A stretch of 5,843 nt of DNA from Pseudorhodobacter antarcticus (lineage in GTDB: Bacteria; Pseudomonadota; Alphaproteobacteria; Rhodobacterales; Rhodobacteraceae): the NCBI GenBank assembly GCA_945897655.1, contig CAMDHB010000235.1:1-5843 (forward strand), in the 5' to 3' direction. A program made the position numbers and the translations under genes. Shown piece by piece: positions 1 to 5,843 of this stretch; position 1 is the stretch's first letter; every line of letters starts with the position of its first letter. The notes under the pieces are model-generated. The model saw only the letters and a list, made by a program, of their open reading frames with translations. It was not told where the DNA came from and searched no databases.

Positions 1-1
1 C

Positions 2-1066
2 GCGGATGAAGTCATCGACCAGAAACTGATGCGCCCCCGAATGGCCATTGGCCAGGCCATGGAATTCGTTGGGCAAGCGTGCCGCGTGATGGGCCGGGGC
101 CAGCCCGATATGGCGGTCCTCATCCTTCCGTCCCGCAAAATAAGGCCCATCGACCCAAGACCCCAGATCAACCGTCACCCCTGCATGTTCATAGCTTTTG
201 GTGCCTTCCGTCCCCACGCGCCCGGTCAGAAATGTCGAAGCCATGCTCGATTCCATGCAGGCATCCGAGGCATAGAAGGTGGGCATCATCACCTCGCGCC
301 CGTTGCGCTTTGGAAACCAGCCCATCCGCCGGAACTCGCCAATCCGAAGGGTCCCGCCATCCGAGGTGTGGGCCAGCGCGACGGTGTTGGAAAACGGATT
401 GTCCCACGGGTTGCGCCCCGCGCCATAGCCCGCATCGGCGCCCGTATCGACAAACCCATGGGCCGAGATATGGGTCACCCGCGCCCCCGTGATGGACAAG
501 GGCATCGAAAAGCTGTGCGTGGGATAGAACATCGGCGGAATCGCCGCATATTTTTGCCAATCCTCGCCAAAGGTCAGGCGGAAATGCGGGCCCCATGTCG
601 CCCAATCATGCACATATTGGGCATCGGCATGGACAAAGCGGCCCCAGCGCCCGGTGGCAAACTCTTCCCGCGCAAAGACGATCTCGGGGTAGTAATAGCT
701 CGTCTCGCCCGTCATGCAGACCCGCCGGTGCTGTGCGGCAGCGGTGGTCATCGCCTGCAATTCGTCCAGTGCCACGGCGGCCGGAACGGCGATATAGACA
801 TGGGCACCCGCCTCCATCGCCTTCAGCGCCAGCGCCGCATGGGTATGGCGCGGGGTAAAGATCGCCACCGCATCCACCCCGATCGTCAGCAATTCGTCCA
901 GACTGCCCACCGCACCGGCAAATCCGTGCCGCGACACCAGCGCCTCGGCCCGCTCGGTCACAAGGTCGGCCACATGCACCGATGCCACCCCGGGGTGGGC
1001 GGCAAACATGGCTGCGAAATGGGGCAGGAACTCTCCCGCTCCGACAAGTCCAAGGCGAAGTGTCAT
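2..1066 (-). CDS. Gfo/Idh/MocA-family oxidoreductase, C-terminus cut by the window edge
   Basis: The minus strand reads open from ATG at 1066 to the window edge, giving 355 residues with no stop. The protein begins MTLRLGLVGAGEF, a Rossmann beta-strand with a GxGxx nucleotide-binding turn. A second strand follows (DAVAIFTPRHTHAALALKAM, about residues 86-105), with the helix and strand AGAHVYIAVPAAV after it. This is the NAD(P)-binding half of the family. The rest (FRLTFGEDW, PTHSFSMPLSITG, GRNPWDNPFSNTVAL, RIGEFRRMGW) fits the C-terminal alpha/beta substrate domain, where histidines such as that in PTHSF often take part in catalysis. Members oxidise or reduce sugars, inositols and related polyols in the cytoplasm. 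The canonical EKP motif after the HV strand reads AVP here, so the usual catalytic/nicotinamide-binding lysine is missing. The substrate cannot be assigned. No strong Shine-Dalgarno precedes the ATG, but no other start fits the Rossmann strand better. Upstream lies only decayed sequence, so this may be the first gene of a minus-strand unit. The family call is firm. Confidence 0.9.
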   Translation of the reverse strand, partial: MTLRLGLVGAGEFLPHFAAMFAAHPGVASVHVADLVTERAEALVSRHGFAGAVGSLDELLTIGVDAVAIFTPRHTHAALALKAMEAGAHVYIAVPAAVALDELQAMTTAAAQHRRVCMTGETSYYYPEIVFAREEFATGRWGRFVHADAQYVHDWATWGPHFRLTFGEDWQKYAAIPPMFYPTHSFSMPLSITGARVTHISAHGFVDTGADAGYGAGRNPWDNPFSNTVALAHTSDGGTLRIGEFRRMGWFPKRNGREVMMPTFYASDACMESSMASTFLTGRVGTEGTKSYEHAGVTVDLGSWVDGPYFAGRKDEDRHIGLAPAHHAARLPNEFHGLANGHSGAHQFLVDDFIR

Positions 1067-1239
1067 GGTTCTTACGGTCCCGATTGGCTGATGAAAAACA
1101 CGTCTGTGTCGTCGCCATATCTGGCAATGACGCGGCCCGAAAGCAACCTCAAGGATCATCCCGCTTTCAGATTTCCCCAGTCCGCCCGATCCGGGCGTGC
1201 TGCCCTTTGCCCAAGTGGGGCGCTGCACAAACGTCTGCA
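1067..1239. other. Gap upstream of the oxidoreductase; no gene recognised
   Basis: This stretch should hold the 5' region of the minus-strand oxidoreductase. I find no convincing -35/-10 pair. On the plus strand, positions 1131-1262 are open (ending in TGA at 1263) and read DFPSPPDPGVLPFAQVGRC over part of their length. I do not recognise this peptide. It could be the N-terminal debris of the amidotransferase remnant that follows, or unrelated. Confidence 0.4.
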
Positions 1240-1569
1240 ACGGCTTGGATCCGGTCTTTGTGTGACGGTTCTAAGGGGAAAAGCTGCCCATCCCCGAGCC
1301 TGCCGTCGCTGGATCGGTTGTCGACGACGGGCCTTTCGACGTCATGGAAAAGGACAAACACCCCTTCCTTCACGACGAGGCCGACTGGTACCGCGCCTGC
1401 TTGGCCCAAGGCATTCCCCTTCTGGCCTTAGTAAGCGCGCCGAACTGACCGCGCGTGTTGGGGGCCAAGGTGGGGCCCCAAGAAAAGCTGGTCCAGGAAA
1501 TTGGCGACTATCCGAATTCCCCCCCCCCCAGGGCGCGATGTCCTGCCCGAAACCCTGCGAATGACGCAG
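1240..1569 (+). pseudogene. Decayed class I glutamine amidotransferase (GMP-synthase-like) remnant
   Basis: Pieces of one protein can be read across several frames. In the frame of position 1275 the peptide is GEKLPIPEPAVAGSVVDDGPF, followed by DVMEKDKHPFLHDEADWYRA and CLAQGIPLL. Intact relatives continue with GVCLGAQL, the nucleophile-elbow motif carrying the catalytic cysteine. Here that motif is scrambled: this frame gives ALVSAPN and a TGA at 1446, while the frame one base earlier preserves AELTAR. The original frame then resumes with VLGAKVGPQEK and EIGDYPNSPP, the typical stretch after the elbow. A run of eleven C at 1519-1529 shifts the frame again to GRDVLPETLRMTQ, which in relatives leads to the catalytic His region; that region is missing. 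With no catalytic Cys, no His/Glu pair and at least three frame changes, this is dead. Intact homologs hydrolyse glutamine or handle gamma-glutamyl groups. The N-terminal limit is uncertain. Confidence 0.68.
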
Positions 1570-1693
1570 GTGCGCGGTCAGTTGCAGGCTGTCGATCACG
1601 TGCAGGATCGCGTCAAAGTTCGGGTCCGTCGTCATCAGATACCCATGGCCGTGGCGTGCTGTAAGGCAGCCGCACTGTGGCGCGGATCTCTTT
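1567..1693 (-). pseudogene. Possible peroxiredoxin (AhpC/TSA) C-terminal fragment, frameshifted
   Basis: On the minus strand, one frame reads KEIRATVRLPYSTP (1693 down to about 1652). A second frame reads PNFDAILHVIDSLQLTAH (about 1623 down to 1567). Together these resemble the late part of 1-Cys or typical peroxiredoxins, where a phrase like IRxxxxYPxSTGRNFDEILRVIDSLQLT is conserved. The two halves sit in different frames with about 28 extra bases between them. The peroxidatic cysteine lies far upstream in the family and is absent, so nothing functional remains. The fragment sits between the amidotransferase and activator remnants on the opposite strand, overlapping the start of the activator remnant slightly. 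The FDAILHVIDSLQLT piece is the convincing part. The KEIRATVR piece overlaps the antisense of the activator and may be chance. Confidence 0.42.
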
Positions 1694-2383
1694 TGCCCGA
1701 AGACCCCTATCTGTCCTGGCTGGACGCCCCAAGCGCGCCTTTATACCAGCGTTACGCAAGGCTGTTCCGCGCTGCCAAGCTGTAGCAGCAACTGATTGCA
1801 TTCGAACCCACCGACGAACCGGCCCAATGCGCCTTGATGCAGGCGGCTCTGGATGGGAATAGACTGGGCGAAGCGACCAGGATCTTGAACCAACTGCGCG
1901 CCTCTCTGATCATGGAACTGGGTCTTGGTCCTTCGGCCCAGGCGGTTGCATTTTACGAAATAGCGCTGGCCAGTCCGGCTGTGGACCCGGTCAGCCAGAC
2001 TGATGGGATCCGCGTCTCGCTGATCTGGGGGTTGTTGCACCTGCACAGCGGAGAGTTTGACAAGCCCCGCGCCGAGGCCGAAGAAACCTGTAAACTGGCC
2101 TCTGGTGCGCGAAATCGGCGAGGCGAGCGCGCTGATGGGTCTGCTTGCCCAGATGCAGGGCCGCTGGAAAGACGTGTTTCGGACCGAGTTCATCGCTTGG
2201 GTTCGAAAGTTTCCGGACAAGGTCAACATGGTCTTCAACGGACATCTTTGCCTTGCCGAATTCTGCCTGTGCGATGCCAAGGGTCAGGTGAGCCGCAGAC
2301 TGGACGAAGCCGAACCTATGGACACGATCGCGTCTTCAAAATTCTCGAAGCCGCTAAAGTCGCACCAGCGCAATCCCCATTAA
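1657..2383 (+). pseudogene. Decayed SARP/BTAD-type transcriptional activator remnant
   Basis: One frame reads ALWRGSLLPEDPYLSWLDAP, then LYQRYARLFRAAKL, an in-frame TAG at 1783-1785, and FEPTDEPAQCALMQAALDGN, then EATRILNQLRASLIMELGLG. This is the bacterial transcriptional activator domain (BTAD), a helical repeat region found in SARP regulators and large ATPase/cyclase activators. The stop replaces what is probably a tryptophan codon (TGG to TAG) before QQL. The frame continues to about 2100 (LLHLHSGEFDKPRAEAEETC) and then shifts by one base. In the new frame REIGEASALMGLLAQMQGRW and VFNGHLCLAEFCLCDAKGQ carry on the TPR-like helices. After that the reading becomes non-descript and ends at TAA 2381-2383, far short of the usual C-terminus. 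The DNA-binding winged helix that normally precedes BTAD is not visible upstream, where other gene remnants lie instead. The segment from the internal ATG at 1834 could in principle be translated, but it would lack a DNA-binding domain. Confidence 0.72.
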
Positions 2384-2616
2384 TCAACTGAGGACTGAAA
2401 AAAGGTGCCGCAGCGCGATCCCTTTGCCAGTCTGTTACATCGGGCCGCCTGCAAACTGTCTTGAGTGCCGAAAAGCGAGGAAAGATGCCGAACTTGACGT
2501 CTCGTCCAGTGTAAAGTTGTTTGCAATGACGGCTCCTATCGGTCGCTGATCCAGATTAGCGGCAGGGCAAGGGAAACGTACTAGCGTGCCGAGACAGGTG
2601 AGGTCGTTCACCGTTC
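2384..2616. other. Non-coding region upstream of the exporter operon
   Basis: No frame gives a recognisable protein and no clear inverted repeat or terminator is visible. It probably carries the promoter of the exporter operon. A TTGACG hexamer at 2494-2499 matches a sigma-70 -35 box, but no good -10 box lies 16-18 bases downstream. The TAAAGT at 2512-2517 is only 12 bases away. The promoter therefore cannot be placed. The region may also contain the unrecognisable end of the activator remnant. Confidence 0.4.
2596..2603 (+). promoter_or_regulatory. Likely ribosome binding site of the adaptor gene
   Basis: AGGTGAGG is a strong Shine-Dalgarno match. It ends 13 bases before the GTG at 2617, a little longer than ideal. 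An in-frame TGA at 2599-2601 overlaps it, so GTG 2617 is the earliest possible start. No ATG lies in frame near it (the ATG at 2634 is in another frame). Confidence 0.45.
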
Positions 2617-3861
2617 GTGTCCCAGCCCGCGTCATGTCAGCCGGCGTCGCGCACACGGATAACCGATAAACTGCCCAACTCGCCGAGGTTCACCATCTCC
2701 GATCAAACAACGCCAGAGCCGATCAAGACCAAGACCGTCGGGCCTGCTGTGGCACCAGTCGCTGCAACAGTGCCAAGACCAGCGCCGGTTGAATCCGGCG
2801 CGACTATACCTCCGCAGAGGCGTTGGTCTTGGGTGGCAGGCTTGGTTTTGGCCGCATGTCTTGGCGGGCTTGCGTGGTTCCAACCTTGGGCAACGGCGGT
2901 GACCGAGGTCCGCGTAGAAGATGTTGTTTTGGGCCCGGTGGCGCGAATTCTGGCAGTGAATGGCCGCGTGGCGGGCGAGGTTTCTGTCGCGGTGCGTCCA
3001 TTGGTCAGCGGCTTTTTGAGTGAGGTGAGCGTGCTGGAAGGCGATGCCGTAGCAGCGGGCGCCGTAGTTGCCATTATCGATCCGGCCACCCAGGTCGCGG
3101 TGGTGCGGCAAGCTGTTGCAGGTCTTGACGCGGCACTGGTGGCACAGGCAGATGCACAGTCGACCTATTCCCGCACCGACGCACTTGGCGCCAACGCAGC
3201 CGGGGTCGTTCTGGAAAATGCGACACGTGCGGTTCAATCGGCCACGCAAGAGGTGGCGCGGATGACGGCTTTGCTGGAACAGGCGCAGATCCAGCTTGCC
3301 AAGTTCACAATCACGGCGCCGATTGCCGGGACGGTTCTGGAACTGTCGGCTGAACCGGGCCAGACCGTGGACGCAGCCACGGTGCTCATGACGATCGCAG
3401 ACTTGCGCAGGCTTGTCGTCGAGACGGATGTGGACGAATCCTATGCCACGCAGATCAGGCTGGACCAGACCGCCACTCTGCAATTGGCGGGCGAGACTGA
3501 GGTCCGGCAGGGGCATGTCAGTTTCGTGTCGCAGCGGGTCGATGTGGCAACAGGTGGGCTGTCCATTGATCTGACCGCCGACACGGACCTTGTGGCCCCA
3601 ATTGGTCTGACGGTCACGGCCAACATTACAGTAGACGACCGAGAAGCAGCGATAACCGTCCCACGCGCGGCGATCGTCCGGGACGAAAACGGCAGCGATG
3701 TGTTCGTGGTGCGCGACGGGCTTGCGTCACGCCAATCTGTTGCCATTATAGAATGGCCCGCTGCCCGGCTTATCGTCACTGACGGACTTGAGGTGGGCGA
3801 GATTGTGATTGGCGATGCAACTGGCATCAACGATGGGCAGGCCGTGAAGGTGGTTCCCTGA
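2617..3861 (+). CDS. ABC exporter periplasmic adaptor subunit (HlyD/MacA/DevB-type membrane fusion protein)
   Basis: The product is 414 residues from GTG 2617, and it anchors in the inner membrane and reaches through the periplasm. Residues 1-68 are cytoplasmic and rich in Pro, Thr and Ala. Residues 71-88 (SWVAGLVLAACLGGLAWF) form the single membrane anchor. About 125-158 and 230-262 are the two halves of a biotinyl-lipoyl barrel-sandwich domain (VSGFLSEVSVLEGDAV; TITAPIAGTVLELSAEPGQT). The roughly 70 residues between them form a short alpha-helical hairpin rich in Ala and Gln, which in the family docks on the outer-membrane channel. Residues 265-340 suit the beta-barrel domain and the end suits the membrane-proximal domain. 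In the family this protein bridges an inner-membrane pump and a TolC-type channel. GTG 2617 follows an in-frame stop closely. In-frame GTGs at 2749 and 2770 would shorten only the cytoplasmic tail, so the exact start is uncertain. It overlaps the permease by one base. Family call firm; substrate unknown. Confidence 0.9.
   Translation: MSQPASCQPASRTRITDKLPNSPRFTISDQTTPEPIKTKTVGPAVAPVAATVPRPAPVESGATIPPQRRWSWVAGLVLAACLGGLAWFQPWATAVTEVRVEDVVLGPVARILAVNGRVAGEVSVAVRPLVSGFLSEVSVLEGDAVAAGAVVAIIDPATQVAVVRQAVAGLDAALVAQADAQSTYSRTDALGANAAGVVLENATRAVQSATQEVARMTALLEQAQIQLAKFTITAPIAGTVLELSAEPGQTVDAATVLMTIADLRRLVVETDVDESYATQIRLDQTATLQLAGETEVRQGHVSFVSQRVDVATGGLSIDLTADTDLVAPIGLTVTANITVDDREAAITVPRAAIVRDENGSDVFVVRDGLASRQSVAIIEWPAARLIVTDGLEVGEIVIGDATGINDGQAVKVVP
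3848..3853 (+). promoter_or_regulatory. Ribosome binding site of the permease gene inside the adaptor coding end
   Basis: AGGTGG lies seven bases before the ATG at 3861. Together with the TGATG stop-start overlap it fixes the permease start and points to translational coupling with the adaptor. Confidence 0.6.
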
Positions 3862-5075
3862 TGCTCTACGCGCTCAAGATCGCGACCCGCTACCTGACCG
3901 CCAGCAAGGCGCAGACTGCCCTTCTGGTGTTCGGGGTGGGCATCGGTGTTTTCATCTTTATCTTCATGTCGGCCCTGATCGGTGGTTTGGCTGAGTTCAT
4001 CATGCTGCGAACAGCGGGCGATATGGCGCATATTACCATTCAGGCAGAAACGGTGGACCCAGCATTGCTGGAACCCTCCACGACGCGCACGATCCTTTTC
4101 GTGCCGCAATCAACGTCTCAATCCACGGCGATACTGAAGGACACCGCCGCCTTCATTCCCCTGATCGAGGCCCTGCCTGGGGTTACTGGCACGTCGCAGC
4201 AGATCAATGGATCAGGGTTCTTGATGCACGGTGCACAGGTGACCCAAATGTCAATCAACGGGCTGGAGCCGGGGCGCGAGTCCGTCATTGCAAACCTCGC
4301 GGGCTATATCACCGAAGGCACCGCGAACCTTGGGGCGGGCGGTGTCTTGGTGGGCAAGACGCTTGCCGAAGATTCGGATCTGACGTTGGGTGAGACCGTT
4401 CGATTGCAAAGTGCGGGCGGAATTGATGCAGCGCTGACCATTACTGGCATCTACGAAATGGGGTCGGGTGGTCCGGACAGCAGGCAGGCCTATGTCAGCC
4501 TTGCCACTGCCCGCACGTTGTTTGCGCTGCCGCAAGGCGTGACGCGGCTGGAGATAAAGCTGACTGATCTTTACGCCGCCGACGCATTGGCACCGCGCAT
4601 CAAGGCTTTGACGGGGCTTGATGCAAAGTCGTGGACGGAACAGGCGGCGCAGCTTTTGGAGGCACTGCAAGCGCAGGCCCAGACAGGTTACATACTGAAG
4701 GCCTTTGCCCTGATGACCATCATCATCGGGGTCGCTTCGGCGTTGCTGTTGTCCACCTATCGCCGACGGCCCGAAATCGGGATCATGCGGGCCATGGGGG
4801 CAGGGCGGTGGTTTGTGGTGGTGGTGTTTGTGTCTCAAGGTGCGCTGATCGGGCTTATGGGCGGGCTGTTTGGCGCCGCCACAGGTTATGGCGTGTTGCT
4901 GGCTTTCCCGTCACGCGACAGTTTGGGGCCAGGGCAAAACGGACTGCCCATCGACATTGCCCAAGGTGCATACGGGTTGGCCATCCTGCTGACAACGCTT
5001 GGGGCAATCCTTGCGTCCATTTTGCCGGCCCGCGCCGCCGCGCGGCTGGACCCGGTCACGGCCATCGGCCAATGA
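3861..5075 (+). CDS. ABC exporter permease, FtsX/MacB (LolC/DevC-like) fold
   Basis: The 404-residue product has the four-helix layout of the FtsX/MacB permease family (type VII ABC exporters). A first membrane helix at about residues 20-43 (LLVFGVGIGVFIFIFMSALI) is preceded by an amphipathic N-terminus. A periplasmic domain of about 225 residues follows (MacB-like, with a G-rich VLVGKTLAED region). The C-terminal half has three helices at about 277-298, 318-349 and 371-391. Between helices 2 and 3 lies RRRPEIGIMRAMGA (301-314), the conserved cytoplasmic coupling segment that contacts the ATPase. The C-terminus ARLDPVTAIGQ matches the usual DP-(V/A)-x-A ending. Such permeases do not pass substrate through the membrane. 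They transmit ATPase motion to the periplasm to extrude substrates or move lipoproteins. The separate ATPase and upstream adaptor make a MacAB/DevBCA-type exporter more likely than Lol or FtsEX, because Lol systems have no adaptor of this kind. It overlaps the ATPase gene by four bases (ATGA). Confidence 0.92.
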   Translation: MLYALKIATRYLTASKAQTALLVFGVGIGVFIFIFMSALIGGLAEFIMLRTAGDMAHITIQAETVDPALLEPSTTRTILFVPQSTSQSTAILKDTAAFIPLIEALPGVTGTSQQINGSGFLMHGAQVTQMSINGLEPGRESVIANLAGYITEGTANLGAGGVLVGKTLAEDSDLTLGETVRLQSAGGIDAALTITGIYEMGSGGPDSRQAYVSLATARTLFALPQGVTRLEIKLTDLYAADALAPRIKALTGLDAKSWTEQAAQLLEALQAQAQTGYILKAFALMTIIIGVASALLLSTYRRRPEIGIMRAMGAGRWFVVVVFVSQGALIGLMGGLFGAATGYGVLLAFPSRDSLGPGQNGLPIDIAQGAYGLAILLTTLGAILASILPARAAARLDPVTAIGQ

Positions 5076-5749
5076 CGGTGCTTTTGGAAGTGCGGGACCT
5101 GGTGAAAACCTTTGGTTCCGGCGATGCAGAAACCCGGGTCCTGCGCAGTATGAACCTTGCCATGCAGACCGGAGAGTTGGCGGCGCTGCTGGGCGCGTCC
5201 GGGTCTGGAAAAAGTACGCTTTTGACCATTCTGGGAACGCTCATGCATCCAACCTCGGGCAGCCACAGCATGTTGGGTGTGGACCTCACGACCGCGTCGG
5301 ACCGGGCGCTGACCGAGTTCCGCAATCTGCACATCGGCTTTGTCTTCCAGTTCCACAATCTTTTGCCGGACTTTACCGCACTTGAAAACGTCGTGTTCCC
5401 CACCGCCGTGCGCGAAGGGCGAGAGACCGCTTCGGCGCGCACGCGCGGGCAGGATCTATTGGTGCGAATGGGCTTGGCTGAACGCATCCACTTTCCGTCT
5501 GCCAACCTGAGTGGCGGGCAGAAACAGCGTGTTGCCGTGGCCCGCGCGCTGATGAACAGCCCTGAACTGGTTCTGGCGGATGAACCCACAGGAAACCTGG
5601 ACCGTACGTCGGCAATGCAGGTGATGGATCTGATCGCCGAGATCAACCGAGTAGAAGGCACGACCTTTCTGATCTCGACCCATGACGAAAAGATCGCAGC
5701 GCTTTGCAGACGACAGATCGTGGTGGGGGATGGGTTGGTTACTGGGTGA
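5072..5749 (+). CDS. ABC exporter ATP-binding protein (MacB/LolD/DevA-type)
   Basis: The 225-residue protein is a complete ABC ATPase with no fused permease. Motifs in order are Walker A GASGSGKST (41-49), Q-loop glutamine at 93 in FVFQFHNLLP, signature LSGGQ (146-150), Walker B LVLADEP with catalytic Glu171, D-loop NLD (175-177) and H-loop His204 in STHD. The LSGGQKQRVAVARALMNSP and ADEPTGNLD phrases are characteristic of the subfamily holding MacB, LolD and DevA. It would dimerise on the cytoplasmic face under the permease and drive it by ATP hydrolysis. The start at ATG 5072 is inside the permease stop (ATGA) and no strong Shine-Dalgarno precedes it, so reinitiation after the permease is likely. 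The in-frame open reading extends upstream within the permease gene, but the protein begins normally at MTVLLEVRDLVKTFG, which matches the family's N-terminus. Nothing essential is missing. The family is certain, the transported substrate unknown. Confidence 0.95.
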   Translation: MTVLLEVRDLVKTFGSGDAETRVLRSMNLAMQTGELAALLGASGSGKSTLLTILGTLMHPTSGSHSMLGVDLTTASDRALTEFRNLHIGFVFQFHNLLPDFTALENVVFPTAVREGRETASARTRGQDLLVRMGLAERIHFPSANLSGGQKQRVAVARALMNSPELVLADEPTGNLDRTSAMQVMDLIAEINRVEGTTFLISTHDEKIAALCRRQIVVGDGLVTG

Positions 5750-5799
5750 CGCAGTGAGCTAATCCCTAATATTTGTAAAGATTTCCGGGGAGTTAAGCT

Positions 5800-5835
5800 A
5801 TGACCGCACCTGCTGATCGGTTTCATTGCTATTGA
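5800..5835 (+). CDS. Possible 11-residue ORF with a good ribosome binding site
   Basis: ATG 5800 opens MTAPADRFHCY and a TGA at 5833-5835 closes it. GGGGAG at 5787-5792 sits seven bases upstream, an ideal spacing. It lies 50 bases after the ATPase stop in a locally AT-richer stretch. It could be a leader peptide, the broken start of a degraded gene, or a chance ORF. I do not recognise it, and the window ends eight bases later. Confidence 0.2.
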   Translation: MTAPADRFHCY

Positions 5836-5843
5836 AATACACC

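Noticed and set aside
29..1564. A 511-codon plus-strand open frame across the oxidoreductase region
   Set aside because: It is antisense to a clear Rossmann-fold protein on the minus strand. Its translation is Arg/Pro/His/Gly-rich with no domain, typical of the shadow of a GC-rich gene.
2494..2517. TTGACG...TAAAGT as a sigma-70 promoter for the exporter operon
   Set aside because: The spacing is only 12 bases and no better -10 hexamer lies at 16-18 bases, so it is not listed as a promoter.
1067..2616. Insertion sequence or phage attachment site explaining the gene debris
   Set aside because: I see no transposase fragment, terminal inverted repeats, target duplications or tRNA gene in the interval.
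2632..3516. A 294-codon minus-strand open frame opposite the adaptor
   Set aside because: It has Cys/Arg/His-rich shadow composition and overlaps a well-supported plus-strand adaptor with anchor and lipoyl domains.
4631..5071. An N-terminal extension of the ATPase reading back into the permease gene
   Set aside because: The extension is out of frame with the permease, Arg/His-rich and without any motif. The normal ATPase N-terminus begins exactly at ATG 5072 with an ATGA overlap.
5750..5799. A rho-independent terminator after the ATPase gene
   Set aside because: No GC-rich hairpin followed by a T-run is visible, so the operon end cannot be placed from sequence.

Overview
The window looks like chromosome from an alphaproteobacterium, probably Rhodobacteraceae or the Roseobacter group. 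This rests on the high GC content, the codon choice, and protein sequences that read like that group. No rRNA or other marker gene is present, so the assignment is inference.

Layout. (1) Positions 2-1066, minus strand: an intact but window-truncated Gfo/Idh/MocA-family oxidoreductase, whose C-terminus lies beyond position 1. It appears to have lost the family's EKP lysine motif. (2) About 1240-2383: no intact gene, but a graveyard of coding fragments. In order these are a class I glutamine-amidotransferase-like (GMP-synthase-like) remnant on the plus strand, a short and tentative peroxiredoxin-like tail on the minus strand, and a plus-strand remnant of a SARP/BTAD-type transcriptional activator with an in-frame stop and a frameshift. 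(3) 2384-2616: about 230 bases with no recognisable gene, forming the upstream region of the next operon. (4) 2617-5749, plus strand: three overlapping genes encoding a periplasmic adaptor (HlyD/MacA-type membrane fusion protein), an FtsX/MacB-fold ABC permease and an ABC ATPase of the MacB/LolD/DevA type. (5) 5750-5843: a short tail with a well-placed ribosome binding site in front of an 11-codon ORF.

How the genes work together. The three plus-strand genes overlap by 1 and 4 bases, so they are almost certainly co-transcribed and translationally coupled. They would build one tripartite exporter: the ATPase powers the permease, and the adaptor links the permease to an outer-membrane channel. 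The order adaptor-permease-ATPase is that of cyanobacterial devBCA. No TolC-like gene is in the window, so the outer-membrane partner must be encoded elsewhere. The substrate cannot be told from sequence.

I see no clearly new biological system. The most notable part is the decayed, mosaic segment between the oxidoreductase and the exporter operon, which looks like a site of repeated recombination and gene loss.
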